DNA from: Planctomycetota bacterium
GTDB taxonomy: Bacteria > Planctomycetota > Phycisphaerae > WQYP01
Length of the DNA: 64,000 bases
Reading direction: 5' to 3'
Assembly (NCBI GenBank): GCA_021805985.1
Contig: JAJZDN010000007.1
Span: forward strand, 30,155-94,154
The position numbers were made by a program, and so were the translations under genes. Positions 11,504-21,649 of this stretch are shown here, piece after piece. Position 1 is the first letter of the stretch. Every line of letters begins with the position of its first letter. The notes beneath the pieces were generated by a model, which was not told where the DNA came from, made no database searches, and saw only the letters and a list, made by a program, of their open reading frames with translations.

Positions 11504-13912
11504 TTATGCTCCGGCACGATGCACCACCACCGCGTGGCCATCATAATGCACAATGTGATCTGGTTGGGCCGGTTCAATGCCCACGCCATGATCCGGGCTG
11601 ACAAACACAATGCGGAAAGTCCGGTGATTAAGCATTCCGGGGAAGGTGCCTTGGCGATGGCCAATGGTCAATGTGCCGGCTTTATCATCCCAGCTAAACG
11701 CGATGGTGGCGTAAGTGCCCTTTTCATAATCGTAGGAATCGCCTTCATCTTCATATAGCGTAAATTCGCCGTTTGCGCCGTCATAAACGCGCAATTCGAC
11801 CGGATCCGCAGGTTCTTCCGCATTCTGCACGGATGGTCCCAATGGAATAATGGCTCCAGCGCGAATGTACAGCGGCAACGAATCAATGGCGGCCGGTGAC
11901 TTTATGCTTTGGCCGCCCTGCCATTTACGACCCGTCCAGAAATCAAACCATTGCGTGGATTGGGGCAGATATACTTCACGTGAAACCGCCCCGGCTTGGG
12001 TGACCGGATTTACTAAAATTGCAGGACCAAACATAAACTGGTCAGGTATGTCATAGACTTTGGAATCCGTGCGAAAATCCATCACCAAACCGCGGAGCAT
12101 GGTATAGCCCTGATTGGTTACCATCCATGCTACGGAATAAATGTACGGCAGAAGGTGATAGCGCAGGCGGTCAAATTTTTTCAGAATGGCCGTAGCAGGG
12201 CCGCCAAAACGCCACATTTCCTTGGCGTAATTAGCACCATGCACCCGGAACATGGGACAAAAGGCCCCGAACTGGAACCAACGGATAAAGCATTCACGAT
12301 AGACGGGGTCCTGTGGATTGCCGCTTAGATAGCCGCCAATATCGGTATTCCAATAAGGAATGCCGCTTAAGCAAAAATTAATTCCTGCGGGAATCTGCAA
12401 CGCTAGAGTGGGCAAATTTCCGGCCACATCACCCGACCAGGTAATGGCCGCATGACGCTGCTGTCCGGCCCACGCCGAGCGGGTTAAAATCATGACGCGC
12501 TTTACAGTCGTGGTGCTGCGCTGGCCATTATAGACGGATCCGGTATGCATCAGCGGGTAGGCATTGTAAACAAAGGCTCCCCAGCCCAGGTGTGTTTTAA
12601 CATCCGCAAATTCGCCCCATTTTCCGCCCAGTTCCGGTTCACTGGCATCCAGCCACCAGGCGTCAACTCCTTTGGAAAACAAGTCTTTATTGAGCATGGA
12701 CCAATAGAGTTTCCGGGCCAGAGGATTAAATGCGTCATAGTACGCGGTGGCGGGATTCCACATTTTGTTATTACCGCCGGTAAGCGGATATAAAACGCCC
12801 GCCTGTTTAAGTAAATTATAATTGCTGGACCCCGGGGCAAACTTCGCCCAGACTGAAATCATGAAGTGAATGCGCTGCGCGTGCAATTCGTTAATCATTT
12901 CTGTGGGGCGCGGATAACGTAGCGGATCCATGATATTGGAGCCCCAGGGGTGTGGGTACCAATAAAACCAGTCCTGCACGATACCGTCTATGGGGATTTT
13001 CAGGGAACGATATTCGCTGGCGACCCCCAACACCTGGAGTTGGTTTTCATAGCGATTTTTGCTTTGCCAATAGCCCCACACCCACCGGCCGAACATCGGA
13101 GCAGCACCGCTCAAATTTCGCCATTGGGCCATAGCGACATCTAAATCCGGGCCGTACATGACATAATAATCAACGACCGAACCGACATGCGAATGCCAAT
13201 TCAAAATATTTGGTTCTTTTCCGGCACCGACCTTGACCACGGTCATGGCCGGATTATCCCAGAACAGGCCGTAGCCCATGCTGGACATCATGAAAGGAAT
13301 GCCTATGTGTGTCGGGTTGCGCTGGGCGAGATGAACAGTAGCTCCCCGATTATTGGCTACACCCCGCGGATGTTCGCCTAACCCGAAGATGGCCTCATTG
13401 GGCTGAAGCGCAAATTTCTGGCGCACGCGGTAGGTGGCGACATCCTTAAACTTCACGGGCAACATGCTTCTTCCACCGCGGCTTTCTGCCAGAAAAATAT
13501 TTCCCTGAGCATCCAGAAATTCCACAACTGCCGTAGAGCGGTCTATGCGGGCGGAAATATATTGTGCGGAAACGACAATATGTGTCGCAGTTTTATGTAG
13601 TTTCCAAGGCGTTTGAACGGGGCCGTGTATGATGGCCAGACTTTCATGTTGCGGGTTGCCACCGACGGGCGAAAAAAGAACGCGAATCACCCGATCCGAG
13701 TAAACCATCACTCGCATGGAACCGGTGGCTAATGCCAGCAGAACGCCATAGGCTTCCGGTTTGATTGCCGTCACTTTTAATGCGCCGGTAGCTGCTCCCC
13801 GCTTTGCTGCCATGGAGGCCGACGCATCGGCCGCCAGAACTGTAGTCGCCGCCGCAGCCTTTAAAAAACTGCGTCGATCCGGGGTATTGGTCCAATGTCT
13901 TATTTCGCTCAT
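11504..13912 (-). CDS. glycoside hydrolase family 31 (alpha-xylosidase/alpha-glucosidase), Tat-exported
   Basis: DRRSFLKAAAATTVLAADASAS Tat-like leader; GIVQDWFYWYP, DAWWLDASEPE catalytic Asp, WSGDVAGN, FQFGAFCPMFRVHG. Confidence 0.92.
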   Translation of the reverse strand: MSEIRHWTNTPDRRSFLKAAAATTVLAADASASMAAKRGAATGALKVTAIKPEAYGVLLALATGSMRVMVYSDRVIRVLFSPVGGNPQHESLAIIHGPVQTPWKLHKTATHIVVSAQYISARIDRSTAVVEFLDAQGNIFLAESRGGRSMLPVKFKDVATYRVRQKFALQPNEAIFGLGEHPRGVANNRGATVHLAQRNPTHIGIPFMMSSMGYGLFWDNPAMTVVKVGAGKEPNILNWHSHVGSVVDYYVMYGPDLDVAMAQWRNLSGAAPMFGRWVWGYWQSKNRYENQLQVLGVASEYRSLKIPIDGIVQDWFYWYPHPWGSNIMDPLRYPRPTEMINELHAQRIHFMISVWAKFAPGSSNYNLLKQAGVLYPLTGGNNKMWNPATAYYDAFNPLARKLYWSMLNKDLFSKGVDAWWLDASEPELGGKWGEFADVKTHLGWGAFVYNAYPLMHTGSVYNGQRSTTTVKRVMILTRSAWAGQQRHAAITWSGDVAGNLPTLALQIPAGINFCLSGIPYWNTDIGGYLSGNPQDPVYRECFIRWFQFGAFCPMFRVHGANYAKEMWRFGGPATAILKKFDRLRYHLLPYIYSVAWMVTNQGYTMLRGLVMDFRTDSKVYDIPDQFMFGPAILVNPVTQAGAVSREVYLPQSTQWFDFWTGRKWQGGQSIKSPAAIDSLPLYIRAGAIIPLGPSVQNAEEPADPVELRVYDGANGEFTLYEDEGDSYDYEKGTYATIAFSWDDKAGTLTIGHRQGTFPGMLNHRTFRIVFVSPDHGVGIEPAQPDHIVHYDGHAVVVHRAGA

Positions 13913-14218
13913 GATATAATCTCCTATCAATAGCGCAAAGGAATTTTACACGATAATTCCCGATTGGGAAACCATTGGCGAACGAAATTAGAAGTGTCCC
14001 CGCCGAGGGGGCAGACTACCGCTAATTGTTACGTGACGCCCATCATTAGATCAATGCGGCAGCGTTGAGATCGCGGCGGAGATAAAATTTTATGACGCCC
14101 TGCGTTTCGGCCCGTCGCGATTGGATGTCGCGCTTGGACTTGCTTTCTTCCTGCCGCCCCGCCTATGCTAATGCGTGTGGCCTGCGGAGATAGAGCGGCC
14201 GATATGAGGAATTGCGTC

Positions 14219-14458
14219 ATGCCAATATACGAATTTGAATGCAAAGACTGCGGTAAAACTTTTGATCATCTTGCGCCTACGATGCAGGCGACGAATCAAA
14301 AAGCGCTCTGCCCGCAATGCCAATCCAAGAATACGATCCGTAAAGTTTCTGTCTTCGCGGTGGCCAATGCCCAGCCAGCGGGTACGCCCATGGCCGGCGG
14401 TGCGGGAGGCGGCGGTGGTTGCTGCTGCGGGGCCGGGGGATGTGGCACCAATAATTGA
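14219..14458 (+). CDS. FmdB-type zinc ribbon protein
   Basis: MPIYEFECKDCGKTFDHL...CPQCQSKNTIRKVS; Gly/Cys-rich tail. Confidence 0.9.
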   Translation: MPIYEFECKDCGKTFDHLAPTMQATNQKALCPQCQSKNTIRKVSVFAVANAQPAGTPMAGGAGGGGGCCCGAGGCGTNN

Positions 14459-14560
14459 CGCTGCGTTGTTTTTTTGTGAAGTGTTTCATGCCCGTTGCAT
14501 GGCGCTTTCATCTTCAGTGGGTCGCCTTTTTTTGGCCTTTTTTAATTTTAGGGGGCACTA

Positions 14561-15088
14561 ATGTCTACCAATATTAACGGCAAAAAAATTCTCATGTTTG
14601 TGGACAATGTGTATGAGGATTTGGAACTCTGGTACCCCAAACTCCGGCTTGAAGAAGCTGGCATGAAGGTCGTGCTGGCAGGGCCAAAGGCCGGGGCCAC
14701 ATACAGTGGTAAGCACTCCTACCCTGCGGTATCGGACGCGGCGATTGAGGACATTAAGGCCGAGGATTTTATCGGCGTGGTTTGCGTGGGCGGTTTTGCG
14801 CCAGACCAGCTGCGCCGCGACCCTAAAGTTAAATCACTGGTGGCCCATTTTGCCAATAAAGGTCAGTTGGTTGCCGCTATATGCCACGGAGGATGGGTTC
14901 CCGCTTCCGCCGGGATATACCGGGGTGTTCGCGTAACTAGTTCGCGAGGAATTAAAGACGACTTGGAAAATGCGGGCTGTATTTGGATTGATGCGCCAGC
15001 CGTGGTAGACCGACATTTTGTCTCAAGCCGAAAACCGGACGATCTGCCGGCATTCTGTAAGTCCATTTTGCAGGTGCTGACGGCATAA
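14561..15088 (+). CDS. DJ-1/PfpI family protein
   Basis: KKILMFVDNVYEDLELWYPKLRLEEAG..., nucleophile elbow AAICHGGWV. Confidence 0.92.
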   Translation: MSTNINGKKILMFVDNVYEDLELWYPKLRLEEAGMKVVLAGPKAGATYSGKHSYPAVSDAAIEDIKAEDFIGVVCVGGFAPDQLRRDPKVKSLVAHFANKGQLVAAICHGGWVPASAGIYRGVRVTSSRGIKDDLENAGCIWIDAPAVVDRHFVSSRKPDDLPAFCKSILQVLTA

Positions 15089-15239
15089 CGTCTGATAACT
15101 GTGCGGAATAGCAAATATACACCAGTCGACAGCATGAAAAATTCCCAAGAGTGAAAAAACTGACAGAAAAATCTCTGTCGCTTTTCTTTAGGCCGCGCGT
15201 TGCGTAAAATAAGAGAGTGTTATTTAGGAGTCTGAAAAG

Positions 15240-15569
15240 ATGGCGATTGCATTAACGGAAACAGCGGCGAGAGAAATCAAGAACATTATCAAGGATCAGG
15301 GGCTTTCTGAGCAGGCGGCCTTGCGCGTGGGCGTCAAGGGCGGTGGCTGCTCTGGATTCAGCTATGTGCTGGATTTAACTGAAGATTCCGTGGAAACTGA
15401 TGAAGTCATGGAATCTCAAGGCGTTAAAGTACTGGCTGATCGGAAAAGTTATTTGTATCTTAATGGCACAGAAATTGACTTCAAAGATGAAGTCATGGGC
15501 CGCGGATTTGTGTTTAAGAATCCCAATGCCACGCACACATGTGGCTGCGGTTCATCGTTTAGCGCATAA
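15240..15569 (+). CDS. HesB/IscA/ErpA-type iron-sulfur cluster assembly protein
   Basis: LRVGVKGGGCSGFSYVLDL and C-terminal CGCGSSF conserved Cys. Confidence 0.95.
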   Translation: MAIALTETAAREIKNIIKDQGLSEQAALRVGVKGGGCSGFSYVLDLTEDSVETDEVMESQGVKVLADRKSYLYLNGTEIDFKDEVMGRGFVFKNPNATHTCGCGSSFSA

Positions 15570-15702
15570 GCAACAGCGCAAGATAAGTTCCTGATTTGCG
15601 ATGAGGTCCAATTCTTCACTTCCGGCCAAGCCGGTGGCGATGCGTAGGATGCTATCGTAAGGGTTTGGCGCTTGTGGTTTTTAGATAAAATAAATCAATT
15701 CA

Positions 15703-15741
15703 AAGATGCACCGCCATGCTTAAAAACTGGTGGTGCATCTT
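15703..15741. terminator. bidirectional terminator-like hairpin between convergent genes
   Basis: AAGATGCACCGCCA / TGGTGGTGCATCTT, 14-bp stem with one G-U, between convergent genes. Confidence 0.8.
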
Positions 15742-15745
15742 AATA

Positions 15746-16516
15746 TTACGGCACAATGATCACTTGAGGAATGCGCTCCGCGGCGGTGCCGCGCGCGGCC
15801 ATCGCAGCGGAATAGGTCATGTAGACGCCGCCCTGCACCAGAAACAGGGTTGTTCCGGTAACTGAGTGCGGCAGTACAACTGCCTGTAAACCTTGTGCCT
15901 TGAGGGCGGCAACCTGCTTCCAGGCGGCCGGGGCATTATTCCATGCACCAAATTGCAGGGTAAAGTGATTCATGGATAATCGTTGTAGAGCACTTTTTGC
16001 TAAGGGCGACTGCGGAAAATTTGCAACTAATTGATCCAAGTATTGCCGGGCGGCATTCCAGTGGCCGGTATTTTCCAGCGACGTACCCAGGCGATAAAGC
16101 ATCCGTTGATCAGGCTGGGCGGATGGGGCTACAGACAGCGAATTTCTGTAGTCCGTAGCAGCGCGGCTGAAGCGAGCCTGTACATAAGAAATATCGCCTA
16201 GCGCCTTGTATGATTTACTCTGCAAATCCGGGCGTTGAGAATGGTTAATCGCCAAGCTGTAATCCCGGGCAGCCAAAGCTAGTTCAGCCTGATGTTCTTC
16301 AGAAATAGCAGCAAGGTAATAAGCCTCGGCCAAATTCCGCCCAGTGGCATCCTGGGCAATATAGGCCCGTGCGGTAGTTTCCGCAGCCATAAATTGGCCC
16401 TGCTGATAGGCCTGATACCCAGAAGCCAGACTCGTTGTTTGAGAGGGAGGCGCAGCACAACCTGAAATCAGACCGATGGTGGCAAGAATTCCCAGTCCGA
16501 ACATCCATTTTCGCAT
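15746..16516 (-). CDS. lipoprotein with TPR-like repeats and C-terminal SPOR-like domain
   Basis: Lipobox LISGCAAP; repeat-like helices; FTLQFGAWNNAPAAWKQVAALKAQGLQAVVL..TLFLVQGGVYMTYSAAMAA SPOR-like. Confidence 0.7.
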   Translation of the reverse strand: MRKWMFGLGILATIGLISGCAAPPSQTTSLASGYQAYQQGQFMAAETTARAYIAQDATGRNLAEAYYLAAISEEHQAELALAARDYSLAINHSQRPDLQSKSYKALGDISYVQARFSRAATDYRNSLSVAPSAQPDQRMLYRLGTSLENTGHWNAARQYLDQLVANFPQSPLAKSALQRLSMNHFTLQFGAWNNAPAAWKQVAALKAQGLQAVVLPHSVTGTTLFLVQGGVYMTYSAAMAARGTAAERIPQVIIVP

Positions 16517-16556
16517 GAGCGGTTCTCCATGAACCCAAACAGATCGCGATGGCTCA

Positions 16557-16973
16557 TCAGGCCTGTGGTGCGGGGGCGGCCGGGGCGGCAGCGGGAACTC
16601 CCGCCGTCTTATCGGATGGAACGATGGGTGCTCCCTCCTTTAAGCGGGTGGCCTTGCCGGTTAGATCGCGAAGATAATAAAGCTTAGCGCGGCGAATTTT
16701 GCTCTTCCGTCGCACATCCAACTTTTCAATTTTCGGAGAGTGCACCGGGAAAATACGCTCCACGCCTTCGTTGTTTACGATCCGGCGTACGGTAAAGGTT
16801 CCGCTGATGCCCGCACCTTTGCGAGATATCACCGTTCCGGAGAATACCTGAATACGTTCTTTGTCACCTTCCACAATGCGGCAGTGCACATCCACAAGAT
16901 CGCCGATGGCGAATTGCGGCGGCTTGGCCAGCAGGTGTTTGGATTCAACATGACTAAGTAGTGCATTACGCAT
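16557..16973 (-). CDS. rplS: 50S ribosomal protein L19
   Basis: GDLVDVHCRIVEGDKERIQVFSGTVISRKGAGISGTFTVRRI...FPVHSPKIEKLDVRRKSKIRRAKLYYLRDLTGKATRLKE. Confidence 0.97.
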   Translation of the reverse strand: MRNALLSHVESKHLLAKPPQFAIGDLVDVHCRIVEGDKERIQVFSGTVISRKGAGISGTFTVRRIVNNEGVERIFPVHSPKIEKLDVRRKSKIRRAKLYYLRDLTGKATRLKEGAPIVPSDKTAGVPAAAPAAPAPQA

Positions 16974-17056
16974 GGATAACTCCAATTCGGATATTTATTC
17001 CCGGTTCCGTTTACCCGGGGGCATTGATTAGCCGTGGGGTCATTATTTTCCGCCCC

Positions 17057-17758
17057 TCACCGGGGTGGCAGTAAATCCGGTCTACGCTGACCGGTTCGTT
17101 GCCTGGATTGCTGTGCCCGCCATCGGGCGATGGCCGCATGATCACCGGAAGTTAAAATTTCCGGCACTTCAAGGCCCTGATAATTTCGCGGGCGGGTATA
17201 GTGGGGATATTCCAATCCACCGCTGATTTCCGCATCCGCAATCGCAAACGATTCCGCCCCGGCACTGGCGTGATCGCCCAGTACACCGGGAATTAAACGA
17301 ATCACCGCATCGAGAACGACCATGGCCGGCAATTCACCGCCTGATAGCACATAATCGCCGATGCTTATTTCCAGCGGATTCAGCACCTGCCTGATCCGCT
17401 CATCAAACCCTTCATAATGGCCGGAAACCAGCAACAGCCGGGGCTTCCCTGCCAACTCATGCCCCAAAGCCTGATCCATTTTCCGGCCCTGTGGACATAA
17501 CAGAATCCGCGTGGCGGGTACAGAATCCATCGCTTCAATAGCGGATACTGCATCCAAAACCGGCTGGCACATCAGCACCATACCCGGGCCGCCGCCAAAA
17601 GGCCGATCATCCACTTTTCGATGCGGATCCGTGGTGTAATCCCGCAACTGATGCAGATGATACCGGGCCAGCGATTTTTCCACAGCCCGCTTAAGGATGC
17701 TGCTTCCCAATACACCGGGAAACATTTCCGGAAACAGCGTAAGGATATCGACGCGCAT
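17057..17758 (-). CDS. trmD: tRNA (guanine-N1)-methyltransferase
   Basis: MRVDILTLFPEMFPG, DDRPFGGGPGMVL, SGHYEGFDERI, SIGDYVLSGGE. Confidence 0.97.
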   Translation of the reverse strand: MRVDILTLFPEMFPGVLGSSILKRAVEKSLARYHLHQLRDYTTDPHRKVDDRPFGGGPGMVLMCQPVLDAVSAIEAMDSVPATRILLCPQGRKMDQALGHELAGKPRLLLVSGHYEGFDERIRQVLNPLEISIGDYVLSGGELPAMVVLDAVIRLIPGVLGDHASAGAESFAIADAEISGGLEYPHYTRPRNYQGLEVPEILTSGDHAAIARWRAQQSRQRTGQRRPDLLPPR

Positions 17759-17810
17759 CATTGTTTCAACCTGCAATGCGGCCGAGCCAGCAACGCCCCT
17801 GATTTAACAA

Positions 17811-18095
17811 TCAGGCCGAAACGCCGGCGGGAATGGCCGCTGCTGCGCCCGAATCCGTCGCGGTTTTCAGCAAACCGGCAACTGTATCGCTGGGCAACGC
17901 GCCAACTTTGATCCAATGCTCTACCCGCGCTTTATTGACCACCACGCGCCGGGCGGGGTCTTTGGCGATGGGATCATAATAGCCCAACTCTTCAATGACC
18001 TTGCCATCCCGCGGAGAGCGGTGATCCACCGCATTTATACGCCAGAATGCACGATTTTTACGACCAAAGCGCTTTAACCGAATTTTTACTGCCAC
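17811..18095 (-). CDS. rpsP: 30S ribosomal protein S16
   Basis: VAVKIRLKRFGRKNRAFWRINAVDHRSPRDGKVIEELGYYDP; likely GTG start. Confidence 0.96.
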   Translation of the reverse strand: MAVKIRLKRFGRKNRAFWRINAVDHRSPRDGKVIEELGYYDPIAKDPARRVVVNKARVEHWIKVGALPSDTVAGLLKTATDSGAAAAIPAGVSA

Positions 18096-18502
18096 GCGAT
18101 ACCTCGTTTGCCTGCCTGATGAATCCACCTGATCCGCTCCATGCACCACGCACCGGAGATCGTCATCGGATTTTTCATCAGCCCGATGGCGGGAACCGCT
18201 GTTCCCGACCCATCGGTAAACCCAAGATATTACCCGCCAACGCCAAGGCTTTCAAGCGACAAGGACCCCTATTCGGGAACAGACCGGGCTTTTTTTCGAC
18301 AAAGGCTGAAAAAATGCCAAATCTGGGCAAAAATCGCTGCCTCGGCCCGTGGCGTCGCCAGGAGCAGCCCCGCGCTCATGCCGCCAAGGTTGGCTATACG
18401 GAATGGCTCGTACATCACAAACCCATTCTTTAATCACTCCTCAGGCTCTTCGGCCCGCAGGATTTAGTTGACAAATAAAGTAGGAATTCATACGATTAAG
18501 GT

Positions 18503-18733
18503 ATGAAAACCATCGTATCGGAAAAGGGACAAATTACCATTCCAAAGTTGTTACGACGGAGGCTGGGGCTGCGCAAGGGTCAGGTGCTGGAAGTCCGTGA
18601 GGAAGCAGGCCGGCTCACGCTTACCAAATCCGGTGTGGACGATCCGGTTGCGGCAGCTTATGGAATACTTAAGCTTAATAAGTCCACGGATCAACTCATC
18701 ACCGAACTTCGTGGGAAGGCACTCCGCCGATGA
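18503..18733 (+). CDS. AbrB/MazE-type antitoxin
   Basis: MKTIVSEKGQITIPKLLRRRLGLRKGQVLEV SpoVT-AbrB fold; overlaps the PIN gene by 4 nt. Confidence 0.92.
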   Translation: MKTIVSEKGQITIPKLLRRRLGLRKGQVLEVREEAGRLTLTKSGVDDPVAAAYGILKLNKSTDQLITELRGKALRR

Positions 18734-19146
18734 TAACCGCCATTGACACTAGTATTCTGCTGGATGTGTTTGGTGCCGACAACACATTCGGCCGGTCGTC
18801 GATGGAATTGCTGCAACGCGCCATCGCAGAAGGTCAACTCGTCGCGTGCGAAGTGGTCTGGGTGGAGGTTGGAGGATTCTTCGCCTCGACGTCGGCGGCG
18901 GGCACCGCAATGCAGCAGTTGGGCGTGGAATTCACCCCCCTGACACTTAAGACCGCATTGGAAGCATCGCAGACTTGGCGGAATTACCGCCGTGCCGGCG
19001 GGCCGCGGAACCGGGTGGTGGCGGATTTTCTGATCGGTGCGCACGCACTGCACCAGGCGGATCGCCTGCTGACCAGAGATCGCGGCTTTTATCGCGATTA
19101 CTTCAAGCCGCTTACTATCCTGGCCCCCGGAGGCCATCATGAATAA
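18730..19146 (+). CDS. PIN-domain (VapC-like) toxin
   Basis: AIDTSILLDVFG, VVADFLIGAHAL, ADRLLTRDRGFYRDYF acidic PIN motifs. Confidence 0.92.
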   Translation: MITAIDTSILLDVFGADNTFGRSSMELLQRAIAEGQLVACEVVWVEVGGFFASTSAAGTAMQQLGVEFTPLTLKTALEASQTWRNYRRAGGPRNRVVADFLIGAHALHQADRLLTRDRGFYRDYFKPLTILAPGGHHE

Positions 19147-19431
19147 ATGGGCTATTGCATCGCCCATTTCCACTATCGGAAAGAGAAAACATCAATGCCT
19201 ACCAGCGACTGCCCTTCCAGCGGCGCTGATGCCGGCAATTTTAGCATGATGCACCATAACGGCAGGGCCGCGGGAGGCGGTAATGCTGCTATTTTGAAAC
19301 CGTATATCGCGTGCGTCTGCGATAATCATCCCCGTCTTCATTTTTACCCGAGGCGTAAAGAGTTGATTGGTGAAAATCCGGCGATGACAATTATCCCAAT
19401 TTCGTGCGCCATCAAGACATGGTCGCGCGCA

Positions 19432-19760
19432 CTATGGCTTAAATTTAGGTATAGCCCTTTTCATAAATTCGTCAAAAAGCGGGACGGTGAAGGCCATATC
19501 ACCGTATGCGGGACTGTAGATCATCCCCTTTTTTATCAGGCTGCCACGCACAGGCCCACGGCTGGTAACCTTATACATGAAGTTTTTCAGCAATGTCGCT
19601 GGTGCGCATGGCCCCGGAATCGAGTTCAGCCATGGCTCGGAGATACGTTTTCTCTGCGGGCGTAAGCCGCTCATAACGGACGCGGAAGAAATTTGCATCA
19701 AGAGCCGTTACTCGGAAAGAATTCTAAGGCACCGTACAACCAGGATTTTAGGGCGAGGGC
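19432..19760 (-). pseudogene. AAA-family ATPase, C-terminal relic with frameshift
   Basis: One frame reads LDANFFRVRYERLTPAEKTYLRAMAELDSGAMRTSDIAEKLHV-stop and the adjoining frame continues KVTSRGPVRGSLIKKGMIYSPAYGDMAFTVPLFDEFMKR; together they form a continuous ATPase C-terminal winged-helix signature broken by a frameshift. Confidence 0.75.
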
Positions 19761-19891
19761 ACCTGTCAAACCGCGACTGCCCCTGTCGCACAACCCCGCA
19801 GCGTACACTTTGTTCCGCTGCGCGGGCCGCCGGGGCTTAACATGCCGCGAATAAGGAGCATCGGTTCACGGGCGCTGGAATAATTGCCACG

Positions 19892-21046
19892 CTATTCCAG
19901 CGCCTGATTGCGGCGAAATGCGGCGGGGGTTTCGCCGGTGACTTGCCGAAAGACGCGGCAAAGGCGGCCAGCGCTGCCGAATCCGCTGCGTTGTGCCACC
20001 ACGGAAAGTTTAATATCCGTGGTAACCAGAAGGTTTTTCGCCCGCGCGATGCGACATCGCTGAACTTCGTCAAGAATGCTACGGCCAATGAGTTCTCGGA
20101 AGCGGTGCTCCAATGTACGCCTGCGGGTGGGCACAATTCGCAGCACTTCAGTAACGCCGATGCCGCGGTGGGCGTTGGCCTGAATAAATCTGACGGCGGA
20201 TAGGACCTCGGTGTCCTCAATGGCAAAAATATCCGTGGATTGTCGCTCTACCACCCGCACGGGTTGTATCAGCAACGGATTGGCGACACGTTTTCCCTCC
20301 ATGAGTTCTGCCAAAGCCTTGCCGGCCTCCCACCCGATCCGCTCAGCACCGGTATCAATGCTGGATAGTGGGGGCCGTGACATTTGGCAGAGAAGTTCCT
20401 CGTCGTCAACTCCCAGAATAGCCGCCTGATCCGGCACTCGAATTCCTTCCTGATTGCACAATTCCGAAAGTGTCAGCGCCCAGTCATCGTCAATCGCAAA
20501 AATTCCGACGGGCTTCGGAAGCTCGCGCAGCCATTTACGTAATGTTTTGTCCGGCGTGGTACGGAATGCTACCGACCACGAGACAGTCGGCCGGGCCACT
20601 TCACCGATTCTGAAACAGGTTACGTTGGCGGCGGCAAGCGTTGCGACAAATCCATCGCGTCGTTCGGTTGCAAATTTTGCAGAGGTCTCGCCAATAATAG
20701 CGAGATTCTTAAATCCGCGCTGCAATAGATACTCGGCACCCATTCGGCCGACCGCAACATCATCAATGCTCACGCGTATTGAGCCGGGAAGGTCAAACCA
20801 GTTGAAGACATCGATGGTTGGCAAGGAAAATCCTCGCAGCAACTGTTTTACGCTCTGATCATGGTACCCAGCTATGATCCCATCAGGACGCCACTTGCGA
20901 AGTGCTTGGAGTTCTTTGGATTTTAATTCACAGCCTTGATATAACCATTCGGGGCGCGTTTCCATGAATCGTAGAAGCCCCCGAATTACATCTTCTCTGT
21001 AGCCGACGGCCAGTTCGATGACGATAGCGATACGCTTCGTGGTCAT
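19892..21046 (-). CDS. XylR-type transcriptional regulator (LacI-like sensor + AraC HTH)
   Basis: MTTKRIAIVIELAVGYREDVIRGLLRFM...GVDDEELLCQMSRPPLSSID...AraC HTH C-terminus RIARAKNLLVTTDIKLSVVAQRSGFGSAGRLCRVFRQVTGETPAAFRR. Confidence 0.93.
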   Translation of the reverse strand: MTTKRIAIVIELAVGYREDVIRGLLRFMETRPEWLYQGCELKSKELQALRKWRPDGIIAGYHDQSVKQLLRGFSLPTIDVFNWFDLPGSIRVSIDDVAVGRMGAEYLLQRGFKNLAIIGETSAKFATERRDGFVATLAAANVTCFRIGEVARPTVSWSVAFRTTPDKTLRKWLRELPKPVGIFAIDDDWALTLSELCNQEGIRVPDQAAILGVDDEELLCQMSRPPLSSIDTGAERIGWEAGKALAELMEGKRVANPLLIQPVRVVERQSTDIFAIEDTEVLSAVRFIQANAHRGIGVTEVLRIVPTRRRTLEHRFRELIGRSILDEVQRCRIARAKNLLVTTDIKLSVVAQRSGFGSAGRLCRVFRQVTGETPAAFRRNQALE

Positions 21047-21649
21047 GGATATCTCCAAAGTATTAGTTGCCACAGCGTACCGCACTTTCTCTATGCCGGT
21101 CAATTGGCCCACAACGTATGGCCGCTGGTTTATTTTCGGCTGCGGGAGGATCATGCCGCCGAGCGGTCCGCATTCCAGCCCACAAACATCCAACCGTTGA
21201 CGTACACTGACACTTTGGCCGAAGGCCGGTGGGAACAACATCAAAAACCTGAAGAACCAAGCGTGGGAGTCGCTTGCGCGAAACGCACATAGTTTTGCCG
21301 CGTTACGCCAATTTCACGAGTTATAGTAAGTTCATTGGCGGAAGCAATCTGCACGCCAAGCTTTTGCAAAATGTCTGTCGCCAAAGCAATTCTGCAGAGG
21401 GCGGCGGGTAGAAGGTTGGATGAACAGGAAAGGAGGCTGGTAGAACGCATGACGCCTGGATCCCATGTGGCCGCCGCAGCCGCATGGCCGAGGCGGGTAT
21501 CCCTTGTACTGTATGCGGAAAAGCCCACGCCCGTAATTGCCGCCCGGATTTTTGGCCGAGCAGTGCACGCTACGGCGTTAACGCTCCACAATTTCTGACC
21601 GCGCGGTTAGGTGGGAGCTGAGGTTCTGAACTTTTTTGGAGAAATGACC

